A stretch of DNA of 64,000 nucleotides from Sclerodactyla briareus. Lineage: Eukaryota; Echinodermata; Holothuroidea; Dendrochirotida; Sclerodactylidae. The notes beneath the pieces are model-generated. The model was given only the letters and a program-made list of their open reading frames with translations. It was not told where the DNA came from and ran no database searches. The translations under genes and the position numbers were made by a program. Below are positions 25,613-35,880 of the stretch, piece after piece; the first letter of the stretch is position 1, and each line of letters starts with the position of its first letter. The stretch is from the NCBI GenBank assembly GCA_026419785.1, contig JAODTK010005817.1, positions 1-64,000 on the forward strand, written 5' to 3'.

Positions 25613-26350
25613 GTCATTGAAGTGACTGAGGGGTTAGCAGTTGTTTCAAATTAATTGTTGGGCTGGTCCCTTTCATGATTTGTCAGGGTGGTCTTTGGTA
25701 CCAGTTTGTTGACCCACCAGAGTGCAATGATCACTTTGTCTCGGTAGTAGGGGTGCATTATGCAATTGGACAAGTGCATAACACTCTAAGACATGTTACA
25801 TGGGAAATTCATCTGAAAAGTTACAATGAAGCAATCAACAACAAAAATCTGACTGCGAGCTGTGAAATAACATGAAAATAAAATCAGAAAGAAAATTTCC
25901 CAAGAAGGGATGTAAATACCAGTTGCATAACAGTCATGTACTTCGGTCCAACCAGAGGATTTCGCTACTAGGAACAAGGGCGGCAAGACCATAAATATAT
26001 ATACATCAACACGTGTATAAAGCAGTTTCTGCATCGCATGGAAGTGCCAAAGCACCTATAATGAAACAAAATAGTAACGGCTGTGATCACAGAGTGTAAA
26101 CCTAATCGAGAATGTGGTAAACGACCTAAAAAAAAATAACTCCAAAGGAAGAGTTTGCCCACGATGCTGTGTTGAACACTTGTGGTACACTACAGGAGTG
26201 TTAGATGTTCTCACCACAAACGCCCATTAGGGATCCATGATGTCCTCCACACCCCCCCCCCCCTCTCCCTCACAAATTCTTACCAGGCCATTGTATTGAT
26301 GGTGTCAGTCACTGAAGTGATTGAGGGGTGAGTCAGTTGTTTTCAAATTG
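25613..26350 (+). repeat. Short dispersed motif, two clear copies and one weak copy
   Basis: GAAGTGACTGAGGGGTTAGC followed by AGTTGTTTCAAATT (25619-25652) matches GAAGTGATTGAGGGGTGAGT followed by CAGTTGTTTTCAAATT (26312-26349). A third, weaker version (CTGAAGTGACTAAGGGGCA) lies at about 24716. C12 at 26252-26263 sits between the clear copies. Confidence 0.55.
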
Positions 26351-27186
26351 TACAGGCAGTGTATAGGCTTGGGAATTTGAGAAAAGAAACCAATATACCC
26401 CAATGTCTACTCTCTCAAAATGGATCCCACTTCATACAAGAAATATAATAGCCTTCATGAGCTCATGGCAGGAAGTACCCACCCAATCTGACTACACTGC
26501 CGGGGGGGCATGTGGACTTACCCTCAACCTGATTACAAGTCTAAAAGTACCCCAAAATACCAAGAGGTGTCGCAAGGTACCACTATTTCCTCACAATGAC
26601 CTAATCAAGAAGCCAGGTCGGAGGGAGTTACAGTGTGATGAAATGATAATGACATTGAGTCAAAGGTCATAATGAGGGACGACGCAGTTCCACGTTAAAC
26701 CTACAGTGTGCAGAATGTGAGTTTTTTTTTTCTTTCGAAACTCCCCTCCAAAAATTACAAATTTTGCAACACAAAACAGACTTCCCCCCAACTTATCAAA
26801 GATAACTTACGAAACCATGGGATGATAAATTGGTGCATTTTCAAATAGTGTGACAGTTTAAAATAAGCCGTAAACAACTATCGTATGGGGAAGCTAGTCT
26901 ATTCCCCCGAATGTTAGTGGTGAGCAGGCGCACTTACGAACACACCCACCGAGTTTGAAACTCCCACCGGAGCAGGCAACCCTACTGCTTAACGAAAGAA
27001 AACCTGATCCTCTCAATATGTGACTTCCTCGCTCTAATATACAACTGATTGTGAGGATATAGTTTGACATGGCAGGCTAGCGTCATGCAGAAAGTTTGGT
27101 GCCATCCAAAGAATGGCAAGAAGAAGGAGGTTTGAAAAGAATCGAAAGCTCTGCAATAGCGGGCGACACTGACCGCACAAAACTGA
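26351..27186. other. Unassigned spacer, possible intron of the ELOVL-like gene
   Basis: No downstream ELOVL exon (the next conserved block would hold an H..MY.YY motif) is readable on the minus strand here. If the fragment at 27187 belongs to a live gene, this would be intron. Confidence 0.4.
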
Positions 27187-27306
27187 ACCAATCCACCAGG
27201 AGAATGGCATGAGAGCATGATGGAACACGTGGAGAAATGAGAGCTGCCGGTTTCTTCTTACGGAGATGAAGAAAAACGAAAAATCACAGATCCAGATAGT
27301 TTTATT
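27187..27306 (-). CDS. ELOVL: Partial exon of an ELOVL fatty-acid elongase (very-long-chain acyl-CoA condensing enzyme)
   Basis: The minus strand encodes FNKTIWICDFSFFFI, then SVRRNRQL and FLHVFHHALMPFSWWIG in one frame. ELOVL enzymes carry out the condensation step of microsomal very-long-chain fatty-acid elongation in the ER membrane. Their signature block runs D.FFF.LRKK...FLHV.HH, with HXXHH as the catalytic histidine box; here it is HVFHH at 27231-27217, intact. The LRKKN block is readable only in the neighbouring frame, so an indel lies near 27255, from error or decay. Similarity stops at WWIG, and a GT lies there (TGGATTGGTTCAG), a plausible splice donor. The upstream edge coincides with the end of an inverted-repeat element. 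The MPFSWWIG context looks nearest the ELOVL1/7 group, an inference. It could be a live exon with read errors or a pseudogene scrap. Confidence 0.7.
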
Positions 27307-27736
27307 AAAGGCCAATGGTCATGTAAATATTAATGGACTTTAGTACTTTCTTTGTATAACAATTATGACAGCTGAACTCCACACTGAATTCCAGCCGATT
27401 CGATAATTAAAAACCACAAAATGGTTCACAAAATTATTGAAGAATTAATCCTAAAAAAAAAAAAAAAACCACTGTATTTCTGAGTGGATACCTTTTTGTC
27501 TTCCTGTTATCATGTGGCAAAAAGGAGGCATTTCGTGGAAGGGTCTATTTGCGGCCTCTGCATCATTCCCCTGTGATGTCATAGGTTCGAGGATCCTCAT
27601 ATTTCTCAAAAGTAGACTGAAATATCTCAACAAGGCGAACTGCTAGAACCTTCAAAATTGAGGTGTGGGGTTTTGATGTCCTCTTTAACCCTGTGGCCTA
27701 TTTTAAAGCAGATCTTTTACATGACCATTGGCCTTT
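27307..27736. mobile_element. 430-bp MITE-like element with perfect 21-bp terminal inverted repeats
   Basis: Positions 27307-27327 (AAAGGCCAATGG... ending TGTAAA) are the exact reverse complement of 27716-27736. The interior holds A16 at about 27453-27468 and no transposase frame. TTAA overlaps the left edge (27305-27308) and a TTGAA lies at the right edge. A TTAA target as used by piggyBac-type elements is possible but not shown. The left end abuts the ELOVL fragment, so the insertion is at or beside that exon. Confidence 0.65.
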
Positions 27737-30083
27737 GAAGTGCACGTAGACCTGGACAGTGCTGGCGATAGCCTTTTGATCTGGGAGGGAACTTCCTCCC
27801 GGTGATTTATTGTAAGAAGGATTGGGAAGTGACAGAGGGACTCTAAAAGGCATGCACTAGCAATGAAGAATACCCAATCAACAATAGTTGGGAGGGAATG
27901 TCCCTCCTGGGATAATGTTGTGATAATCCCTCTATCCGTTTCTTCAGTGCCAAGACTGGATCTGGATCATATCTAATCAGGTTATATCAGGCCAAATCAC
28001 ATCTCTATATTGAGCTAGCCACTATCATATTTTCTATGGTTAGCTCCACATGAGAGAGGAATCGTTTTTATCATTCCCAACGTTTCTAGGAGGTTAACAC
28101 GGTTAGCCTTTGCAATAATTATCCCCAAAGGCCTTTCAATTAACTTCAGGAAAGTAGAGCCAACAAACACAATGAGATTTCCAAGAAAAGTGGCTAAGAG
28201 GTCTGAAATGTTAATGTACAAATAGATAGACAGGCCAAGAAGGAAATAATACACATCAGGACTATTGGAGAATGAACAAAATATGGGAATTGTTATGAAA
28301 ATGAAAATAGAAGAACTAACCTAATACATCTAATACTAACACTCATGCAACATGTCTCCATGATAACAAGGAAACTAATCTGCGCTTTAATTGTTTCTCA
28401 AAACAGTTCCTTATCTTTCATAAATGTGGGGAGGAGGAGAATCATTGAAAGAAAAAAATGTATATTCAAGCATTGACTATTACCAAGACATAGATAAAAG
28501 TAAGACTTGGACAGATAGGGAGTGTTTGGCTTAGTTTTATTAGTTAGACCCTGGAACCACAACAGCCCCAGAAGGAACAACAGAACTTGAAAGAATCCTC
28601 CCTCAAGTCAAGACTCTACGTGAAGGCAATTAACAACTCTACGCCCCTATAATGGTAACATCAGAAAAGATAGGTAGTCCAAGCATGGACAAGCCTGAAT
28701 TCAAATTCACCCTAGTGTGCCACAGAGTGTCGCCAATGTGAAAGTGCCAAGATATAAATCATATTGAAGCAACGCTCTTGACGACGAGGGGTTGCCGTTT
28801 ACTTATGCCCATATGCGAGACGTTGTGATATAAATGATATGGCTCGGAGATCACGGTGGGGTCAACAGACTCTTAAGAAAAGAGCACAACCAATAGGTTG
28901 GTACAGAGTATGATGAAAATGGTTTCTGTGGCCAGCACCACCTCCCAGCTCACTGCAGAATCGCACTAACTATTCCAAATAGGCATGGTGGAAAATGGTA
29001 CCGGTTATGCACATGAGCAATTTTCACAATCACTCAGCCTACTGAGATGGGCACGAATGCACAAAAGTAGAAGCCCAAAACTGGACCGATGCTCACTGGC
29101 AAGTGAACCTTGCACTAGACTAGAGCAGCAGCAGGGGCATGCTTCAAACGAGCACGGCTATAAAAACTTTTGCCAAGATTTGAGGCTGCTAGTTACATAC
29201 ACTCAACTGAAATGTTTTCATAAGGCAAACATTAGCTGCAGGTGCCAGATGATCAAATTTCACCCCCTCGTGCCATCCAGGGTAGGGGTACAGTTTTCGT
29301 CAGTGTTCGTATTTTCCGGTATGGCATCGCAAAATGCGATGCATACTTACCATCTGCGAGAGATTCAAAAATTGAATAGCAATTTGTGCGATGCAAACTC
29401 TGGGGCTACCAATCGCACGCTATTATTTTCTTCTGTGCGATGTTTTGCCCTTCTAAGTGACAGCCATCGCCCGTGCCAAAAAAATATTTCTTATATTTTT
29501 CCCGTCCTATCATGAAGAAGAACACCTAAAACATTGTTTTGCGGGGGTCAGTTTGATGGAACAAAATTCCAACATCGTAGTCACAAAAATTTGCCAGATC
29601 AGTGAACAATGTGCTGGTCGTTCGTTACCATACCGGTACCCATCGTGAGACAAACATCATGTCCGGCGGGCGGATGCCAATTACACGCTATCGAAAGATT
29701 AAAAAGAGCGCTGAGATTACATTTAGAGGGCGAAAAGCAGCCCCATATTGCCCATGAAAATTCCTCAGTTACCATTGATTTTACAGCAGCAAGAATGATT
29801 GAGGTTTTATGCAATATACTGATTTGAACTCGACACCCCGATGAATATTGTAATTCCCGACGTTTGTGAGACTCGCTCTCACATGCTCGTACAATGGCTA
29901 CAGCATGCCCTGTGTGCCTGCTTGTGTGATGCTTGTACAGTAAAGGTTTCCTTTGGACCGCAAGTAGACTACACGTGTTTGGTACAACTACCAACATCGT
30001 GTTGCGCCAGTTCAAGTGCAACTGAAGGTCTGAATTATTTGGAAGGGACTCGTACTCGGGACTTGTACAGGGGATTGAAAAAT
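27737..30083. other. Unassigned region with small hairpins
   Basis: Two similar G/C hairpins, GGGAGGGAACTTCCTCCC (about 27783) and GGGAGGGAATGTCCCTCC (about 27889), lie about 107 bases apart. A perfect 8-bp stem, GCATCGCA/TGCGATGC, sits at 29324-29342 and GCGATG repeats several times in the next 120 bases. Long open frames at 28985-29515 (plus) and 29599-30021 (minus) show no family motif and overlap other open frames, so I do not call them genes. Confidence 0.4.
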
Positions 30084-30097
30084 GGGGGGGGGGGGGG
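30084..30097 (+). repeat. Poly(G) tract, 14 bases
   Basis: G14 is followed by a G-rich stretch to about 30130, just before the family C segment. Confidence 0.9.
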
Positions 30098-30289
30098 CAC
30101 TAGTGGAGGGACATAGTGGCAAGGGGTGGGGGAGAAGTAATTTATATATCCCCAATGATCTTATGATTTTTACATGAACGTCCGCCATAGTGAAATCTCG
30201 GATGTTTCTGACATGGGGTTGTCATTCACCGAGAGAAGGGGGGGCCCCGACTGCGGGGGGGAGGAGGGAGCAATCCTATGTCATTCCCC

Positions 30290-30720
30290 AAAACTCTGTG
30301 CCGCCGGCGCCGCCGGAAGATTTTCGTGTTAACGCAATGACTCTCTAACACAATGCCCGATTGACACGAAACTCTGCACACATGTTCGCCCTTACAAATC
30401 TCGGATATGAGTATACGAAGGTGGGCGTCATGGCGGCCATCTGAATTTCAATGAACTGAAGTGATAGTGTTTGACAATAACTCCATAGTCCTGGTCGGAT
30501 CCATAGTGAAAACTTGACTCATGATGCGCCTGGTCTAATGAAAAGCTTGAATGGGTCGAAAAGTGGGCGTCGCCCACGACCGCTCTGATGGCAGCCATTG
30601 GATTCAGCGAAACTTGGTTTTTCGCCTGAATTTTGGCGTTTTGAAGCATGGCGATCGTTTGAAGACCCAACTTTCGTTTCCGCCCCGTACGACCCACCAG
30701 CGGCAAGTTTGACTTTTTGC
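30290..30720 (-). repeat. Family C dispersed repeat, two partial units
   Basis: On the minus strand GGCTGCCATCAGAGCGGTCG (about 30598-30579) matches GGCCGCCGTCAGAGCGGTCG at 62310 in plus orientation. Downstream on the minus strand are a GAGTTTCGTGTCAATCGG block and a CCGGCGGCGCCGGCGGCAC block (about 30318-30300), corresponding to AAGTTTTGAGTCAATCGG and TTGGCGGCGCAGCC at 62398-62480. A second ATGGCCGCCAT-type start occurs at about 30430, so two units are stacked. Confidence 0.65.
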
Positions 30721-30810
30721 CAAAAAATGATTTTTTTTTTTTTTCCGTTTTTTTTTTTTTTGGGGGGGGGGGGGGTTTTTGGTGGTTTTTGTTTTTTTTT
30801 TGTTTGCAGA
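30721..30810 (+). repeat. T/G homopolymer block
   Basis: T-runs of 14 and 14, G14 (30762-30775), then T/G runs to about 30806. Lysine- or phenylalanine-rich frames through here are composition artefacts. Confidence 0.85.
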
Positions 30811-32739
30811 TTGCCATTTGCAGATATGTCGTAGCCGGGGTTGTGTGCATTGGAACCCCCTCCCCCTCCCGACCCACACTTCCCTGGGTTATCAATACCC
30901 TCTGATAGGAAAACAAGACAAAACAATGTCAACCCTCAGACTGATCGAAAGTGAGAAGTTATACATGTTGGCTGTTGACCTGTCAGGCGATGTCTGTTAT
31001 TACTGACCTGTCTGCAAGCCCTTACAGAGTAGTAGCCTAAAAAGCCCTCAAAAAATGGAGTTGAGGGTGATGAAGGGGCATTTTTTCTCCATATAGCAAC
31101 GGAATTGAAGCGATATTATTTGGGACCCTGGTCAAACCATTGCACGAATAAAGATAACTGCCAAATGCCTTGACTGTCAGTTGCCCATACAGCAAGTGTT
31201 GTACGTCAGCTTTGTGGTGACAGTGAGTAACCCTTAGTGCGGTATAGACTATAAATGGTACGTTAAATCTTAGTGTTGGCATTTATCAAAATCCCACTAG
31301 CTTTTGGAATGGCGCTTTTCGATAAGCCCGCTAAATTTCTAGGAGGGCAATAGGTAGCCCGCTTTTAATTTTTTAGATACCCTCAAGAGCTGCCAATCAT
31401 GAACAATTTCTCACAACTCATGACAGTCTGATGGCAGGGTGGACGGGAGTACGTACATCGTAACCTACTTACAATTACATGGCCGGATGGTAGAGGTCGA
31501 TTTGATGGTAACTGCAGTTATGCATCAATGCAAATGTCCCAGTATGTCCCGCCGCATTACTCACCAAAATAGTCAGGTTCATTACCTCTCCCAAAATAGT
31601 ACATTGAAAAATGCTTGTTAGAAAAAATATTTAAATGCTTTTCAAATTGCAGAAGTGCTATACAAAAAAAATATTGCCTAGCAAATTGTTGCTCTGGAAC
31701 TTGCTAGGATCAGTACGAAACATGGTTTTTTCGTAGGTATTCGCCAAGGTGTGTTCTGATTCAGTTTAAGGATCTATGCAAGGATTGCAAGGAACCGTGC
31801 AGACAAATTAATTTTCCCTCTCAAGCTAAGGACAACAACAAGTGTGTCAGGTTCTGGAAAGGTAGTATTGAGTTGTTATTTTGTTAAATGTATATCCAGG
31901 GTGATTCAACCACCCTGATCACAGGGTTGGTTAGAGAGCAATTGCTACGGGTAAGATAATATGAGCAGAATCTCAAAGCAGGATTAGATGGTGCCTACAG
32001 TCTGCCGCATCTGTTATACATATAAATGCACCTAACCATGACCAGTACAGCTAGCTCCCAAGCAATTTTGGGGGGGAGGAGAGGGGGGTGGGGATCGTGC
32101 CACACTGTGTCCTGAGTTAAAGGGGGATCAGAGGGTTGGGGGTGGACCATCGGGATGCCCCTGTAGTCAATGGTTGGCGCAGCTTCAAAGGACAACAGGG
32201 AGTTGCGTTGGATGGGGCAGATCGGGCCTGGTATCTTTCCATGCTAGGTGCTAGCTTTCGGCATGTGCTTTCAATTAGTGAATGCATGAGTGAGCTAACG
32301 GAGGTCATATTGGATAGGGAGGATTCCATGCATTTTTTTTTTAATATGTAATTGAGGATGAGGCATCGAATCATTGGCAAAATCTATGGCATTTCCTTGC
32401 ATTCCATGGACAAATTTTGGGAGCTCGAAGATTTTCATGGCATTTCTTGAACTGAATTTGGTGGGAGGCATTCAGAAGAATTAGGCCAGGGCTGAAGATT
32501 GCCTTATCCCCCCGTAGAAACCATTTGCCTTGTCGGTGAACGTCCAAGATCAAAATTTCAGAGAACAAATGTTGAATATGTTAAAGTGGGTGTGAACTCT
32601 CACAGATGAGAAATTTGCTAGAATTATGTGTATTAGACAACATTTTTTTACCCTCTTAGACCATATAAATAATGATGATTAAATATCTCACAACCAAGGT
32701 GGGGCCACATCCACCAAGTTTCATTGAAGTACAAAAAAC
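30811..32739. other. Unassigned region
   Basis: A small perfect stem CAGGGTG/CACCCTG lies at 31897-31917. No gene or known repeat is recognised. Overlapping open frames around 32117-32380 lack motifs on either strand. Confidence 0.45.
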
Positions 32740-34090
32740 TTGAATATGCGCGTTATGCTTGTGGGGGGGGGGGGGGGGGTTGGGCTAGCAAGAATAGAAA
32801 CAAGGCGATCGCCCCCAAGTTGTCTTCAGTGGTTGGCGCGTCAGTGTTTACTTATTATCACCATGCAAAAAAGTACAAGGCATGCCATGTTGTCGTTTAA
32901 AGATTTGGTATTAGCATGTAACAGGAAACCAGCCTTACTTATCAGTGACCATTTCCAAATTCATAAGGACTAACTGTTGACCATGTCTACAGAAGAAGTA
33001 AAAGTGTTGTGGAAAATGTGACTCTAAAATGCCTCTCAAATTATGCAAAGTTAGCCAACTTACCAAGTTTCAACACTCCGGGCCAACTTCAAATTTACGC
33101 GAAAATTATGCCCAATTCGACACATTGAAGACCTCCAGTGACCCTGAAGTCAGGATAATCCTTTTGGCAATCAAGGGAACCATACCCATCAGGTTTTCAT
33201 GGAATCCAAGCAAATTGAAGATTTCGCATCATAAATTTTTGCAAATTAGGTATGTTGAATAACCTAAATTGACCCCAAGTTTGGTTAAGAAGTTTCGGGA
33301 TGAAGGTCGACCATATTCACCGAGTTTGTGAAAATCCGACAAACTTTTGATTTCACATAAAAAGCAATTATGCTTAATTACCCTATTTTACGCTGAAAAC
33401 ATAATCAGGTCATCTACTGTATCCCGCATCTATGTGCTAAACCAAGTCAATATGTACCCTATGGTTTCATCCTTAATCTTGCTGACGAACAACGATCAAA
33501 TAGGCTAATATTACCCTACTCAATTAGTGACTTGTGGGGTGCCCAAAATCTACTCAGATTGTGTTCCTACCAACCCACATGCTACCCTGAAAATTTGTCG
33601 CAATTGCAGGTACCGTTTCGAAAATTCCTGCTAACGAGAAAGGTTGTAACATAAGACACCACACAACGACCACACCCTCACCATAGTACCACTAAGACGT
33701 CCGCTGACTTCATTCAGACGATACAAAAACATGTTTAGTGATGTGGTTTGGTACATAGCCACCTCTCAACAATGTTTCATCATCAACTATGCGAATTAGA
33801 CTACATAAATAGCATATTTCGACTCAAAAATCAGTTTAATCTACCCTATATCCTGTACCTAAACGTTTCTTCAGAATTCTGCCACGCCAAACAATCAATT
33901 AACAAAATAGGGTAATTACACCACCCAATTAGTGACTTTATCATATCGTGTTCACCCACCCCTGATACCACAATTGGAAATTCTATAATCAGTCTCACAT
34001 TTCAAAGAAACGGCTAACGGGAAGTGTGGCATGAAAACACACACACAACACTGACATGACTGCATTTTTTCCTCTGACTTTGTCAAGTAA
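32740..34090 (+). repeat. Family B composite with poly(G) head
   Basis: It begins ATGCGCGTTATGCTTGTG then G17 (32763-32779) and the block AAGGCGATCGCCCCCAAG (about 32802) with CACCATGCAAA and AGTACAAGGCAT. The latter block recurs at 45565-45670. Two family B units follow, about 33060-33740 and 33760-34070. Each has a TAATTA/CAATTAGTGAC core, a TCACCCACCCC-type block and an ACACAC-rich end. No coding is visible. Confidence 0.7.
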
Positions 34091-34096
34091 CGAACC

Positions 34097-35056
34097 AGAA
34101 AGCCAAAAGGCTTTAGTGTTCCTTGACTCTTTTTCTGACAACCTAATAGATAGCCAGCTCAAGAAAAATGGAGATTGTAACCAGCTCATTGTGGGAAACG
34201 TAACATCTGACAATCTCTTGATAGATGCTACACCTAATTTTCAAGGATTTTCAGTACTTTGACCTCTGGTGACCTCAAGATGACCTTTGACCTGGCCCCA
34301 AATAATGGGAATCGTGTACTCATCACTGGGAACACACATACCAAGTAATTACTTCATCCATCCATGGGGTCAAGTTATCGTTTTCACCAAGCCAAAATTG
34401 GCCAAATTATTGACTTTTCCACAATTTCTCTATTTTTTACCAAAATTGTCCAAACATCACCCCCGACCCATACCAAAAACAATAGGTTCCTGACTCCCCA
34501 TAAGAAAGCTACACACCAAATTTGAACCCCGATCAGAACACCTTTCTGTACTTATCGTGTTCACAGGTTTCCAGACTTTGACTCTGTGACCTCAGATGAG
34601 ACCTCTGACCTTAACCCCAAAACAATAGGGTCCATGCACTCATCATGGGGAGCCAACCATAACGACGTATGAGCTTCATCCATTCAGTTGGGGTCGATTT
34701 ATCCGTGTTCCCAGCCAAAATGCCAATTTTGACTTTTCATATCACAAATTTTTCAATTTTGAACTAAATTCACCCCGAACTAAAACCAAAAAATAGGGTT
34801 TTCTTGTACTCCCCAAAAAGCTACACACCACATTTGAACCCATCAAGACAAAACCATTCGAACTTATCGTGTCACACGGTTTCAGACTCTGGTGACCTCA
34901 GATGACCTCTGACCTGACCACAAAACAATAGGGTCCATGTACTTCATATGAGGAACACACATACCAAGTCACTGAGCTTCATCCTCCAGGTGGGGGCGAG
35001 TTATTGAGTTCACAAGCCAGGTGTCACCACACATACACACACACACACACACACAC
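34097..35056 (+). repeat. Family A tandem array ending in a CA microsatellite
   Basis: It opens with the hairpin AAAGCCAAAAGGCTTT (34099-34114). Three units follow, each with a TGACCT cluster and CCCCAAA.AATAGGG (about 34282, 34595 and 34903), a period of about 310 bases. It ends GTTCACAAGCC and then (CA)n at 35031-35056. It follows family B directly, so B and A form one composite here. Confidence 0.75.
34260..34293 (-). promoter_or_regulatory. Cluster of four AGGTCA half-sites (DR4-DR5-DR1), sequence match only
   Basis: TGACCT starts at 34260, 34270, 34281 and 34288, giving direct repeats spaced 4, 5 and 1. In animals DR4 and DR5 are typical of thyroid/LXR-type and retinoic-acid-type receptor dimers, and DR1 of RXR or HNF4. 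Another cluster at 34893-34915 has spacings 4 and 1. The sites lie in a repeat unit and no target gene is visible, so binding is untested inference. Confidence 0.3.
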
Positions 35057-35880
35057 TGGCAGACTGCAGAGATCTCAGACTGCATCAAGGATCCCAAAAA
35101 AAGTTGGGAAACTTACAGTATCCATTCATCTCTATGAATTTGAGATAAGAACCCCAGCAGAAGGAGGCATCTGGAACAACGAAATCCAAACAGTTATTGC
35201 AGTTATAGGGAAAGAAGTTGTAGTGTTGTGTGCCTGCTGAATGTTATTGAATGTACTAGTAGAATTTCGGAAGGATGGTATAATGAGCGTAACTGCAGGT
35301 CTACTGCCTTTATTTTGCCGGTTTCATGCGGAAAATATAGAGTTAGTATGATTCACAGAAAGCTTGGTATTTGGGAAAAAAATTGGTCCCGAAAATTTCA
35401 AGGTCACCAGAGGTCAAATTTGTGTCTTTTTCTCGTCGAAATTCAAACTTTGACAAATTTGAATGAAAACATAGTGGATGGGAATTGTTAGTCCTAAAAC
35501 AACATGAACTCACTTCAAGTCACCAGGAAGGGTAAATTGGGAATTCTTTATAGAGGTTTTACTTTGTCATTGAAGGACACTAGAGAAGTGAGGATACAGG
35601 GGTCCTGAACAAACAGGTAGGTCATTTCAAGTACCAGAGGTCAAATGACATGATTAAATGTGCTTTCTCTGAATGGATTCCACAAAGGTAACTCTGTGAG
35701 GATTTCCCGTCGGCAGATATATGATCCACTGACTTGCACATGTTACTTTGGGTTTGGAGGTCTTACCTGGTTCTGTTCGATGGGAAGGTACATTTGTTGG
35801 TGGAATTCAACTAACACCCTCAAATTATCTTGTCATATTTCAAGAGGTGCCTTGTGTGAAGGCAGATCATTAGAATAATT
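35057..35880 (-). repeat. Diverged family B sequence, reverse orientation
   Basis: AAGGTCACCAGAGGTCAAAT (35400-35419), GTCACCAGGAAGG (about 35519) and ACCAGAGGTCAAATGACA (about 35632) repeat at roughly 115-base spacing. They are the reverse of the TGACCTCTGGTGACCTT units at 44335. The AACAACATGAA block at 35499 matches ACAACATGAAGGTCATTTC at 53867. Confidence 0.5.

Noticed and set aside
26982-27186. Continuation of the ELOVL coding sequence past WWIG
   Set aside because: None of the three minus-strand frames shows the expected GG...F...H..MY.YY block, so the coding similarity ends at about 27187.
28015-28254. Membrane transporter exon (minus strand, LLATFLGNLIVFVGSTFLKL)
   Set aside because: It is hydrophobic but matches no transporter signature that I know, and the surrounding sequence is AT-rich, which favours such residues by chance.
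28985-29515. 176-codon plus-strand open frame
   Set aside because: No domain or motif is recognised, it overlaps other open frames, and there is no clear splice or promoter context. Length alone is not enough in 64 kb.
29599-30021. 140-codon minus-strand open frame
   Set aside because: The peptide has no recognisable family and two plus-strand frames overlap it.
30428-30932. 137- and 162-codon lysine/proline-rich frames
   Set aside because: They cross the T/G homopolymer block at 30721-30810. The sequence is low complexity.
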